Below are positions 7,895-17,859 of a stretch of 64,000 nt of DNA, in pieces. Origin of the DNA: Planctomycetaceae bacterium. GTDB lineage: Bacteria; Planctomycetota; Planctomycetia; Planctomycetales; Planctomycetaceae. Both the position numbers and the translations under genes were made by a program. Under the pieces are notes generated by a model. That model saw only the letters and a list, made by a program, of their open reading frames with translations, did no database searches and was not told the origin of the DNA. Location of the stretch: NCBI GenBank assembly GCA_018699955.1, contig JABISG010000074.1:62001-126000 (forward strand), given 5' to 3'. How positions within the stretch are numbered: position 1 is the stretch's first letter; every line of letters starts with the position of its first letter.

Positions 7895-9019
7895 TCATCT
7901 GGTGGGCGATGAGAGATCGCCTGCTCCCCATGCGCTGCGATAGGCAGATCGGCCACGATGAATGGGAGCAGTTTGCCAACGACTTATCGGTTCTGAGTTT
8001 TTGTATTCGCGGGGCCACTCTGTTGCGTTATCGAGCATGCGCCGAAATCTGGCGATGTCCTGGGGTCGCCGTTCGGGCGCGGCCGACAGGCATTCACGGA
8101 TAATCGCCACGATACCGTGCGACAGTTCCGGTATCGATGTTTTCGGAGGCGCGAATTCGTGCCGATACTTGCGGACGAGTGTCTCTTGTTTCGACTGCCC
8201 GTCGAATGGTGTTGTTCCGGTCAACATTTTGAACAGAATGGCGCCGAGGGCATAAATGTCCGATCGCATGTCGTCGTTGAATCGGTCGCAAATCTGCTGT
8301 GGCGACATATACTGCTGTGCCTGCAGCTTGGGCGGACGGCCGGGCAACTCGTGTCTCTTTCGGACTCGCTTGGCCGACGTCAGGCCGGCCACTTTGACCC
8401 TGCCGTCGGATGCGATGAGTATGCTGTTGGGTGTGAGACCGCGATGAACGATTCCTATTTTGTGCAAATGTTCGACAGCGTCGGCAACGGCGCGAATGAT
8501 GCGAACTGCTTCGGCTTCGGGCATTGCGCCTTCACGTTGGATCCGACTCTGCAGCGTTTCGGCTGCGAGAAATTCTCGCACGAAGAAATGCATGCCGCCG
8601 TCCTGGCTAATCTCCAACCCTTTGACAAGGTTGGTATGACTGAGCTGAATGGCAAGCCGAGCCTGTTGGTAAAACCGAATCAGATCCGCCTCGTCGCTGG
8701 TCATTCGCGGATGCAGTGTGGTGAGCGTGACATCGCGTCCATCGACCGCCTGAGCGTGGTACACCGAACCCGATGCGTCACAACCAATGCAACGGAGCAG
8801 GCGATAAGCGCCGACCGCTTCCGGCATGACGGATCGGAGTATCGCATCGATACCGACCGGCTGACGAGGAGTTTCCGATTGAGGAAGAATTGAAGCACTC
8901 AATGTCACACCTTCCAATGGCGGACCGCATGAACACCAAAGACCGTCGCACGTCGATGAATCTTCGGCCGGGCAGTATGCCGGAAGAGTCCAAAACATGT
9001 CGGTGATAGACAGGTCCAA
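7895..9019 (-). CDS. Ser/Thr kinase-fold pseudokinase, probable N-terminal frameshift
   Basis: This 374-aa frame starts at TTG 9019 and carries a protein kinase fold in correct order: glycine loop GCDASGSV (79-86), beta3 strand, helix C, hinge VREF, catalytic-loop position, SDIYALG (253-259) and the C-lobe. The three catalytic positions are lost: the beta3 lysine position is Thr100, HRD is HRG (192-194), and DFG is GLT (212-214). It should be a pseudokinase acting by binding. Upstream, a second frame starts at ATG 9173, overlapping the stop of the permease gene as ATGA, and reads about 50 plausible residues before continuing out of frame with this one. A single extra base near 9020-9028 would join them, so the intact gene probably spanned 7895-9173. 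It is the third gene of an ABC-transporter operon. Confidence 0.7.
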   Translation of the reverse strand: MDLSITDMFWTLPAYCPAEDSSTCDGLWCSCGPPLEGVTLSASILPQSETPRQPVGIDAILRSVMPEAVGAYRLLRCIGCDASGSVYHAQAVDGRDVTLTTLHPRMTSDEADLIRFYQQARLAIQLSHTNLVKGLEISQDGGMHFFVREFLAAETLQSRIQREGAMPEAEAVRIIRAVADAVEHLHKIGIVHRGLTPNSILIASDGRVKVAGLTSAKRVRKRHELPGRPPKLQAQQYMSPQQICDRFNDDMRSDIYALGAILFKMLTGTTPFDGQSKQETLVRKYRHEFAPPKTSIPELSHGIVAIIRECLSAAPERRPQDIARFRRMLDNATEWPREYKNSEPISRWQTAPIHRGRSAYRSAWGAGDLSSPTR

Positions 9020-9169
9020 CCGCCATCATTGAGCGGCTCACCCAATGAATACCGAAAGGTCTCGAAAGCCAGACACGAAAATCGAAGAAACCCTGAGATT
9101 CCTCAATAAACTTGGCCTGAGCCGCCGGTGATTGCACCGGTGGCTCGCTCTGCCGCCATTCCGACGGTG

Positions 9170-10540
9170 TCATTCCGCCAGCGCTTTGGCGACATCGGTG
9201 CGGTAAGCGGTCAGTCCGGGGACAATGCCGACCAGCGAAGCCAGCACAATCAAGCCAGGCAGTACCGACAATTCCATCGGTTCAAAAGCGAACGGATCGA
9301 TCAACAGACCCGATTGGGCGGCCACATAGGGAGCGACGGCGAACACCAGGCCGTGTCCCATCAGCACGCCAACAACACCACCACCCACACACAACAGCAA
9401 CGACTCGGCCAGAATGATGGAGAACACGGTCCGCCGCTGCGCACCGAGCGCCCGCATGACGGCAATCTCCCTCCGCCGGTCGGACATCGAATTGTAAATG
9501 CTCACAAAAATGCTGACACCGGAAACGATGATGATCAGCCCGGTCATCACGACCAGCACCTTGCGGATGTTGCCGACAATGTCCTGCATCAGTTCTCGCA
9601 TTGGAACAATTGGATTAACCGCCTGCGCTTTGAAGCCGCGTTTGAATTCCGCTTCAAAATCACCGAGTTGGGGAGAGGCGGCATCGGCGGGCCAATCGGG
9701 TGGGCGTTTGCAATTAACCAGAACGGCCGTCACCTCTTTCTGCCAGTCTTCCATGCCGTGGATGTGTTCGCCCGGTTTCGGTTTCAGCGTCTCCGGATCG
9801 GTCTGGTCCAGATCGGGACGCCCCGGAATTCCCTCGGTGTAAAACGCCTTAAGCTTGGTGAGCGTTTCGTTCGGCGGGCGGTCGTGTCCGGCGATGGCGT
9901 AAAAACCGTTCAGGTGAATGAAAACCGTTTTGTCGTTCGGCGTACCGGTTTTCTGCATCACCCCTCGCACGGTGAAAACCTCGTCGTGTTCGTGGTCGCT
10001 TTCGGCACCGCCGTGTACCAGCTTGAAAGTGCTCGCCTCGTTTTCCGGCGTATTGGGATCATCAACCCGCCAGCCATTTTCCCGCGCGACCTCTGACCCA
10101 ATAATCGCATCGAACGAATCACGAAAACCGGAGCCGCGAATCTTGAACTTGTGGTCGGGGGCATAGTCCAACACGAAGTAATCGGAGACCGTGCCAATAA
10201 TCGGGAATCCACCTTCTTTGGTGAAATCTCCCAGCGCAAAGGGGACAGCATCCTCGACCCGCGGGTCGTTTTTGAGTTCCAGGTAGTACAGGTACGGAAG
10301 GTTTTCGATTGGCTGTTTGAGCCGGTAAACCGTGTTGAGCACCAACTGCAGGCCGCTGCCCTTTCGGCCGACAATGAGTTCGTAACCGATCGTCTGCTGG
10401 CTGAACATTCTGTCGATGATTCCGTGAATCACCAGCACGGTTACCATCAGCATGACGCCGAGCGCCACGCTCAGCGACGTGAGCGAAGAAGAAAGCGCCC
10501 GCTGCTTGATGCTTTTGTAGGCGATGGATAACAGGTTCAT
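9170..10540 (-). CDS. FtsX/MacB-type ABC transporter permease
   Basis: This 456-aa inner-membrane protein has the FtsX/MacB plan. One transmembrane helix lies near the N-terminus (about residues 22-42), then a large extracytoplasmic domain of about 270 residues containing a histidine/acidic patch SDHEHDE, then three C-terminal helices starting near residue 320. The stretch between TM2 and TM3 holds the family motif REIAVMRALGAQRR, which contacts the ATPase. Such permeases work as LolCE/MacB-like mechanotransmitters, or export lipoproteins or small molecules. The start overlaps the ATPase stop as ATGA and the stop overlaps the next start as ATGA, so the three genes are translationally coupled. 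Substrate unknown. Confidence 0.85.
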   Translation of the reverse strand: MNLLSIAYKSIKQRALSSSLTSLSVALGVMLMVTVLVIHGIIDRMFSQQTIGYELIVGRKGSGLQLVLNTVYRLKQPIENLPYLYYLELKNDPRVEDAVPFALGDFTKEGGFPIIGTVSDYFVLDYAPDHKFKIRGSGFRDSFDAIIGSEVARENGWRVDDPNTPENEASTFKLVHGGAESDHEHDEVFTVRGVMQKTGTPNDKTVFIHLNGFYAIAGHDRPPNETLTKLKAFYTEGIPGRPDLDQTDPETLKPKPGEHIHGMEDWQKEVTAVLVNCKRPPDWPADAASPQLGDFEAEFKRGFKAQAVNPIVPMRELMQDIVGNIRKVLVVMTGLIIIVSGVSIFVSIYNSMSDRRREIAVMRALGAQRRTVFSIILAESLLLCVGGGVVGVLMGHGLVFAVAPYVAAQSGLLIDPFAFEPMELSVLPGLIVLASLVGIVPGLTAYRTDVAKALAE

Positions 10541-11232
10541 GCCGGGCCTCCTGCCGCAGCGGTCGTTTGTGCTACGCGGTTGATCTCGTCGAGGCGGGCG
10601 ACACGGCCGAAACGACTCGCGATGTCGGGCGAATGTGTGACCAGCAGCAACGAGACATTGTCGGCTAAGCAGGCTTCGCGGATAAGCGTCAAAATGTTTT
10701 CCTGGTTGGCAATATCGACGCTGGCCGTCGGTTCGTCGGCCAGCAACAGCGAAGGCCGATTCGCCAAGGCTCGCGCGACGGCAACACGCTGCTGTTCCCC
10801 CACCGAAAGCTGCCCGGGCCGATGGCTGGCACGCTTCGAGAGTCCGACGCGATCCAGCAATTCAAGCGCTCGCACGCGATCGGCCTTTCCGCCGCCAAAA
10901 CTCATGCCGAGCAACACGTTTTCCAATGCCGAAAACGCCGCCAGCAGGTTGAACGTCTGAAAGACAAACCCAATCCGCTCTGCACGAAAGCGATCGCGGG
11001 CCACTTCGGGCAAGGCGTTGATCTCGACACCGTCAATTACGACGCGACCGCTATCGGGCGTGCTGATGCCGGAGATCACATTCAGCAGCGTCGTCTTTCC
11101 GCCGCCACTTTCTCCCACCAGCGCTACCTGCTCGGCATCACCAAGTTGAAAGTTCTCGATGTCGAGAATGGGCAACGGCGTGCCGTCCGGCTCGCGGTAG
11201 CTCTTCTCAACCCGTTCCAGCAATAATGACAT
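10537..11232 (-). CDS. LolD/MacB-type ABC transporter ATP-binding protein
   Basis: This 231-aa ATPase pairs with the FtsX-like permease. Its motifs are complete: Walker A GESGGGKT (40-47), Q-loop in VFQTFN, signature LSVGEQQR, Walker B LLLADEPT and switch histidine in LLVTHSPD. I chose ATG 11232, since GGGAGAG lies 4-10 bases upstream; an upstream in-frame ATG at 11256 overlaps a hairpin repeat and has no ribosome site. The stop overlaps the permease start by 4 bp. Together they form a lipoprotein- or macrolide-exporter-like ABC complex at the inner membrane. Confidence 0.88.
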   Translation of the reverse strand: MSLLLERVEKSYREPDGTPLPILDIENFQLGDAEQVALVGESGGGKTTLLNVISGISTPDSGRVVIDGVEINALPEVARDRFRAERIGFVFQTFNLLAAFSALENVLLGMSFGGGKADRVRALELLDRVGLSKRASHRPGQLSVGEQQRVAVARALANRPSLLLADEPTASVDIANQENILTLIREACLADNVSLLLVTHSPDIASRFGRVARLDEINRVAQTTAAAGGPA

Positions 11233-11245
11233 TGACTCTCCCACG

Positions 11246-11320
11246 CCCACGGGCACGGGCTGCGTCCCGTGGGAATCGATTTATTTCGGTCCCACAGGGC
11301 GCAACCCGTGGGCTTTGTTT
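11246..11320. repeat. Two tandem copies of the CCCACGGG hairpin repeat
   Basis: Two small inverted repeats of the same family stand side by side upstream of the ABC ATPase. Copy one has perfect arms CCCACGGG (11246-11253) and CCCGTGGG (11266-11273). Copy two has CCCACAGGG (11291-11299) against CCCGTGGG (11305-11312), followed by CTTTGTTTT. Further copies lie at 17735, 31958 and 63576. Confidence 0.75.
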
Positions 11321-11354
11321 TCATACGTTAGCTGATGGCCATTCGTGGGACAAA

Positions 11355-11995
11355 TCACTCGGGTGGCCAGCCGGCTTCGCCAATTAGTTTGACGAAACGG
11401 CAGCCGCAGACGTTTCGGATCGTTGGCTGGGGTTCCTGCCGGGTGACCACGACGAGCGTCTGGATGGCATCTTCACCAATCGGAATGACGAGTCGCCCAC
11501 CCGGTTTCAGTTGGTTCAGTAGCGGGGCGGGAATCTTCGGCGCAGCGGCGGTGACGATGATACCGTCGAACGGTGCACGTGCCGGCCAACCAAGCGTCCC
11601 ATCGCCGACGCAAAATTCAATGTTTGCGCAGCCGATTTTGGATAGCGCCCTCTGAGCCTTCTCTGCCAATTCCGGCAGCCGTTCCACAGTGACCACTTCT
11701 CTGCACAGCTTCGAGAGAATGGCCGCCTGATATCCGCTGCCCGTGCCAATTTCCAGGACAAGTTCACCGCCATCGAGGGCGAGTTCCTGCGTCATCAGCG
11801 CAACCATGTACGGCTGGCTGATTGTCTGCCCCAGACCGATGGGCAGGGCAGAATCGTCGTACGCCCGATCCTCGAGTTCTGCCGGGACGAACAGATCGCG
11901 GCGGGTCGCTTCGACGGCGTCCAAAACGCGGCGGTCATGCAGACCGGCCCGCTCAAGCGTCGCCCGCAATTCGGCCTGTCGGCTGTGATTGGTCA

Positions 11996-11996
<1 letters not shown>
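11355..11996 (-). CDS. pcm: Protein-L-isoaspartate O-methyltransferase
   Basis: This 213-aa enzyme uses S-adenosylmethionine to methylate L-isoaspartyl residues, starting repair of damaged proteins. Visible family features are LPIGLGQTISQPYMVALM (the isoaspartyl-peptide site), SAM motif I LEIGTGSGYQAA, VTVER (motif II), and FDGIIVTAAAPKIP with LKPGGRLVIPIG. Length is normal. Its ATG shares one base with the recJ stop codon (TGATG), so the two are translationally coupled, with recJ first. It is cytoplasmic. Confidence 0.93.
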
Positions 11997-13822
<1,826 letters not shown>

Positions 13823-14077
13823 TTGCTGCGTCTCTTCCACAACACTCCCTCGATAGACTTCGGATCGACACCCGCAAGGTGCATTCGTGATGGCGCATTA
13901 CACCAAAGGCATGCGATCCTGTCAAAGGGACGGGATTGCGCCGTCGGAATGGATGGGGTACCTGTGTCCGAATCTTCGAGGCCGCAACGAGCGTGCCCTT
14001 ACTTTCGCTTGTTGTCGCGAGGTTTGGTACGATGATCAATGTGCGATTCCGCTATCACGAAACAGGAGATAGAGACG

Positions 14078-15121
14078 ATGGTTGTTCGGTTATTGGCCGT
14101 GATGTTGATTGGCAGTGTGCTGGCGGGACCGGCGTTCGCCCAGCCCGTTGTTTACGAGGGAACCGAAGGCCCTGGCAAAGGGAAACACATTGTGTTCCTG
14201 GCCGGCGATCACGAGTACCGCTCGGAAGAAAGCCTGCCGGCGCTTGCCCGAATTCTGGCGAAGCACCACGGTTTCAAATGCACGGTGTTGTTCTCGGTTG
14301 ACAAAAAGAGCGGCGAGATCACGCCGGGATCAAGCTACATGCCGGGAACCGAAGCCCTCGACACGGCCGACCTGATGGTCATCTTCCTGCGTTTTCAGGA
14401 TTTCCCCAAAGAGCAGATGCAGCCGATTGTCGATTATCTCGATCGCGCGGGACCGATTGTCGGCATGCGGACATCGACGCACGCCTTCAAGATTCCCAAA
14501 ACATCCGAGTTCGCAAGATTCGACTACCGATTCGGTGGCGAGGAATTCAAAGGGGGATTCGGCCGTCAGATTATGGGTGAAACCTGGGCCGGTCATTACG
14601 GCAGAAACCATGTGATGAGCACACGGCTCGACCTGGTGCCGTCAGCGAAAAAACACCCCGTGATGCGCGGCGTATCCAACCCGTGGGTGCAATCCGGCGG
14701 CTACTGGACCGTGCCAATGGAGGACAGCGAAATCCTCGCGCTCGCCCAACCACTGGAATCGATGAAGCAGGATTCCAAACCGGCCAAAGATAAGAATCCC
14801 TGCCCCGGTGTTTGGGTTCGATATTACAAGAACCAGGCCGGCAAAGCGGCCCGCGTTTTCTCCACCACCTACGGTGCATCCGAAGACATTCTCAACACCG
14901 GCTACCGCCGCATGCTCATCAACGCCTGCTTCTGGGCCTCCGGAATGGAAGAGGACATCAACGCCGACGCCACCATCGACTTCGTCGGCAAATACCAACC
15001 CACAACGTTTAGATTCAACGGCTACCGCCGCGGCGTGAAACCGAGCGATATTGCGGGGTTTGATTCACCGATACTGCCCTTGAAGCAGCCGACCGGGACA
15101 CCGAAGAAGAAAACGCGGTAA
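14078..15121 (+). CDS. Exported ThuA-like domain protein
   Basis: This 347-aa protein has a signal peptide (MVVRLLAVMLIGSVLAGPAFA). The mature part is a ThuA-like (class I glutamine-amidotransferase-fold) domain: IVFLAGDHEYRSEES near residue 38, the hydrophobic strand DLMVIFLRF, GPIVGMRTSTHAF where amidotransferases have their nucleophile elbow, and VSTTYGASEDILN-like segments towards the end. No catalytic Cys is present at the elbow, as usual for ThuA. ThuA proteins are implicated in trehalose or other sugar utilisation; planctomycete exported versions have no proven role. I chose ATG 14078, since AGGAGAT lies 9 bases upstream. It runs in tandem with the esterase gene 35 bases on. Confidence 0.8.
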   Translation: MVVRLLAVMLIGSVLAGPAFAQPVVYEGTEGPGKGKHIVFLAGDHEYRSEESLPALARILAKHHGFKCTVLFSVDKKSGEITPGSSYMPGTEALDTADLMVIFLRFQDFPKEQMQPIVDYLDRAGPIVGMRTSTHAFKIPKTSEFARFDYRFGGEEFKGGFGRQIMGETWAGHYGRNHVMSTRLDLVPSAKKHPVMRGVSNPWVQSGGYWTVPMEDSEILALAQPLESMKQDSKPAKDKNPCPGVWVRYYKNQAGKAARVFSTTYGASEDILNTGYRRMLINACFWASGMEEDINADATIDFVGKYQPTTFRFNGYRRGVKPSDIAGFDSPILPLKQPTGTPKKKTR

Positions 15122-15156
15122 CTGCGCTGCAGTTGACCGCTGAGGAGAAAAAGACG

Positions 15157-16062
15157 ATGCGACAAATGGTTTTCGTTCTTCGACAAATCAATACTGCGGC
15201 TCTGTTGGCAAGCGTTTTGATGATGGCAGCCGTTTCCACTGTGGCGGTTGGTGGGGAGAAGCCGAACAAGCCGAAACGGATCTCGCTTTGGAGTAGCAAG
15301 TCCACCGAACGCACGGGGGCGATTACCGTGCATCGTGCTGTTAATGGTAATGGGGCGGCGGTGGTGATTTGCCCGGGTGGCGGGTACGGCGGATTGGTGA
15401 CCGGGGCGGAAGGGCATGGGATTGCTCGGTGGCTGAACACGCACGGAGTCACTGGAATCGTATTGGAGTACGAACTTCCCAAGGGGCGACATGCGGTGCC
15501 ACTACAAGATGCACAACGGTCGATTCGCATGACGCGGGCGAACGCCAAGGCGTGGAAGCTCAATCCGGGGCGTATTGGAATCATGGGATTTTCGGCCGGC
15601 GGTCATTTGGCAGCGACCGCAGGAACCCATTTCGACGCGGGCAAGAAGAAGGCGGCCGATCCCATCGACCGCGTGAGTTGCCGGCCCGATTTTATGATTC
15701 TGGTTTATCCGGTGATCTCGATGGGGCCGCAGGGCCACGGTGGATCGAGGCGCAACCTGCTGGGAAATGATCCGACCGATGAATTGAAGTTGCTGTATTC
15801 CAACGAGAAGCAGGTGACGAAAGATTCGCCACCGGCTTATCTGGCCCATGCGAAAGACGACAAAGTTGTGCTGATCGAGCACAGCCGCATGCTTCACCGG
15901 GCGCTGAAGGCGCACAAAGTCGCAAGTGAATTGTTGGAGTTGCCCAGTGGCGGTCACGGCCTGAATCGCTACAGCGGTCCGATGTGGGATGCGTGGCAAA
16001 CCGGCTCGTTGCGGTGGTTGGCGGCACAGAAGATGATTCCGGCGACTGCGAAGACCAAGTAA
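15157..16062 (+). CDS. Secreted alpha/beta-hydrolase (xylan-esterase-like)
   Basis: This 301-aa protein has an N-terminal hydrophobic signal segment (TAALLASVLMMAAVSTVAVG). The alpha/beta-hydrolase signs are the oxyanion-hole segment CPGGGYGGL near residue 72, the nucleophile elbow GFSAGG with Ser146, the acid in HAKDDKVV and the catalytic His in SGGHGLN. This pattern matches acetylxylan-esterase/BD-FAE-like carbohydrate esterases, so it probably deacetylates plant or algal polysaccharide outside the cytoplasm. ATG 15157 is preferred because GAGGAG lies upstream. It probably forms an operon with the ThuA gene. Confidence 0.82.
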   Translation: MRQMVFVLRQINTAALLASVLMMAAVSTVAVGGEKPNKPKRISLWSSKSTERTGAITVHRAVNGNGAAVVICPGGGYGGLVTGAEGHGIARWLNTHGVTGIVLEYELPKGRHAVPLQDAQRSIRMTRANAKAWKLNPGRIGIMGFSAGGHLAATAGTHFDAGKKKAADPIDRVSCRPDFMILVYPVISMGPQGHGGSRRNLLGNDPTDELKLLYSNEKQVTKDSPPAYLAHAKDDKVVLIEHSRMLHRALKAHKVASELLELPSGGHGLNRYSGPMWDAWQTGSLRWLAAQKMIPATAKTK

Positions 16063-16117
16063 TAACTATTACCTGATCGCGACGCGCCATGCTGGCTGAA
16101 GGCAAGTGATACTGCCT

Positions 16118-17581
16118 CTAAACCAATTCCGAGATCGGTTGGCCGCCTTCGTGAATGATGGGGGTTGGGCGGCCGCGGTTGTCGATGTAGTGGGAATCGA
16201 GCGGGACGCCCATGTGCCGGTAGATCGTCGCGGCGAGGTCGCCGGGGGTGACGGGGCGTTCCTTAATCTTACTGCCGTCGCGTTCGCTTGCGCCGATCAC
16301 CTGGCCGTGTCGCATTCCGCCGCCGGCCAGACACATCGACATCACCACGGGCCAATGGTTGCGGCCGTCGGTGCTGCCTTGAGTTCCCATGTTCGGCGAC
16401 CGGCCGAATTCGCCCATCGCAATCACCAGAGTGTCGTCCAACAGACCGCGCTCTTCGAGGTCGCTGACGAGCGTGGTATGCAGGTGGTCGAATAACGGCA
16501 ACAACGGTTTCAGTCCACGCGAGATTCCGCCGTAGGGAGGAATGTTGTCTCCGTGATTATCCCAGGTTCCCGACGCCGTGTGATAACTCAAATCGATGGT
16601 GACGAAGTTGACGCCCGCCTCGACCAATCGCCGCGCGAGCAGTGTTTGCTGGCACCACAAATGATCGCCGTAGCGGTCGCGAACGTTGGCCGGTTCCTGC
16701 GACAGATCGAACGCGTTGCGGGCCGTGTCGCCGACGATCAAATCGACGGCTCGTTGTCCGTAGGTATCGAGCGCGGCCATCTCCCCGTTCTGGTCGAGGT
16801 TGCTGCGCAATCGATCAAAGTCGGCCACCAGCGAACGACGTTGATAGATGCGGTTTTGCGTCAACCCTTGCGGCAGACGGAAGATATCCGGAGCCGCTTT
16901 CTGGCCCACCTTCTTGCCGACAAGATCGTAAACAGGCAGCGCGGCGGCCGCGTTGCCGTTGAATGGATCGTACGACTTGCCCAAATACCCGCCCCAGGCA
17001 ACATGCGATTTGTGTTTGTAGAAGGCCACATACGGTGGCATGGCGGTGTTGTTCGGCCCACGGAATTTTGTACACAACGACGCAATGGCCGGGTACTGGT
17101 GCCCCTTGGGATTCGAGCGCGGTGCGGCAAGCCGGTCGCCGGTTTGGATGACCTGATTCGGTTGGTGGCTACTCTTCTTGCAATCGACCGATCGAATGAG
17201 CGTCAGCTTGTCCATCATCGCCGCTTGTTTCGGCAGATGCTCGCAGATGAAAATTCCCGGCACCTTCGTCTCAATGGGCGAGAACGGGCCGCGATTCATC
17301 TCGGGACGTTCCGGCTTCATGTCCCACGTATCAATATGGCTGGGACCGCCGGTCATCCAAAGCAGGATCACGCTCTTCTGGCCGGGAGACCGTTTGCCCT
17401 GTCGCGCCGCTTCCGCCTTCACCCGCAGCAGATCCGGCACACTCAGCCCGGCGATTCCTGCCAAGCTGGCCTTGAGCATGTTGCGGCGACTGAGCAGCGT
17501 CAGCCCTTCGCGTTCCAGCGCATTGAAATGCGAGAAGGCGTGTTCGGCATGTTGTCCGCAAGTGGAGTGGCGGGTCGTCAT
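16118..17581 (-). CDS. DUF1501 protein, second copy
   Basis: This 487-aa DUF1501 member has a long N-terminal lead and then a twin-arginine signal (LLSRRNMLKASLAGIAGLS), so it is Tat-exported. Landmarks are MTGGPSHIDTWDMKP, ICEHLPKQAAMMDKLTLIRS, GEFGRSP, GRNHWP and the C-terminal VTPGDLAATIYRHMGV. All family motifs are intact, and the sequence is closer to the family consensus than the copy at 1718. I chose ATG 17581 over the GTG 27 bases upstream. It converges with the esterase gene. Function of the family is unsettled. Confidence 0.87.
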   Translation of the reverse strand: MTTRHSTCGQHAEHAFSHFNALEREGLTLLSRRNMLKASLAGIAGLSVPDLLRVKAEAARQGKRSPGQKSVILLWMTGGPSHIDTWDMKPERPEMNRGPFSPIETKVPGIFICEHLPKQAAMMDKLTLIRSVDCKKSSHQPNQVIQTGDRLAAPRSNPKGHQYPAIASLCTKFRGPNNTAMPPYVAFYKHKSHVAWGGYLGKSYDPFNGNAAAALPVYDLVGKKVGQKAAPDIFRLPQGLTQNRIYQRRSLVADFDRLRSNLDQNGEMAALDTYGQRAVDLIVGDTARNAFDLSQEPANVRDRYGDHLWCQQTLLARRLVEAGVNFVTIDLSYHTASGTWDNHGDNIPPYGGISRGLKPLLPLFDHLHTTLVSDLEERGLLDDTLVIAMGEFGRSPNMGTQGSTDGRNHWPVVMSMCLAGGGMRHGQVIGASERDGSKIKERPVTPGDLAATIYRHMGVPLDSHYIDNRGRPTPIIHEGGQPISELV

Positions 17582-17734
17582 GGGCAGGGGTTCCAGTCTC
17601 TGTTCCACGGTCGCGCAAAAAACGACCGGTATGCAGGGCTGAGAAGAACATATGTAGCAACCGTTATCTTAACCCAAATCGGCTCCCGGGCAATACAGAG
17701 ATGAGCTTTCCGCCGAAATATGGTGGCACCCAAG

Positions 17735-17756
17735 CCCACGGGTTGCGCCCCGTGGG
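17735..17756. repeat. CCCACGGG hairpin repeat
   Basis: CCCACGGG (17735-17742) and CCCGTGGG (17749-17756) form perfect arms around a 6-base loop. It lies between two divergent genes, so it cannot be a terminator for both. It is the same family as at 11246, 31958 and 63576. Confidence 0.75.
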
Positions 17757-17859
17757 AATTTGTGGTTGGAATTGATCTTTGTTTGCCGTCGGCGATCACA
17801 TGCGGTAGGTTGATGGGGAACCGGTTTCGCCGAACTCACTTGGAAAGTGGTTGTGCGCC

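Noticed and set aside
8117..8893. Plus-strand ORF of 258 codons
   Set aside because: It is antisense to the kinase fold, whose ordered motifs make the minus strand the coding one.
9128..10096. Plus-strand ORF of 322 codons rich in His/Gln
   Set aside because: It is antisense to the FtsX-like permease; its composition is a by-product of GC-rich codons read in reverse.
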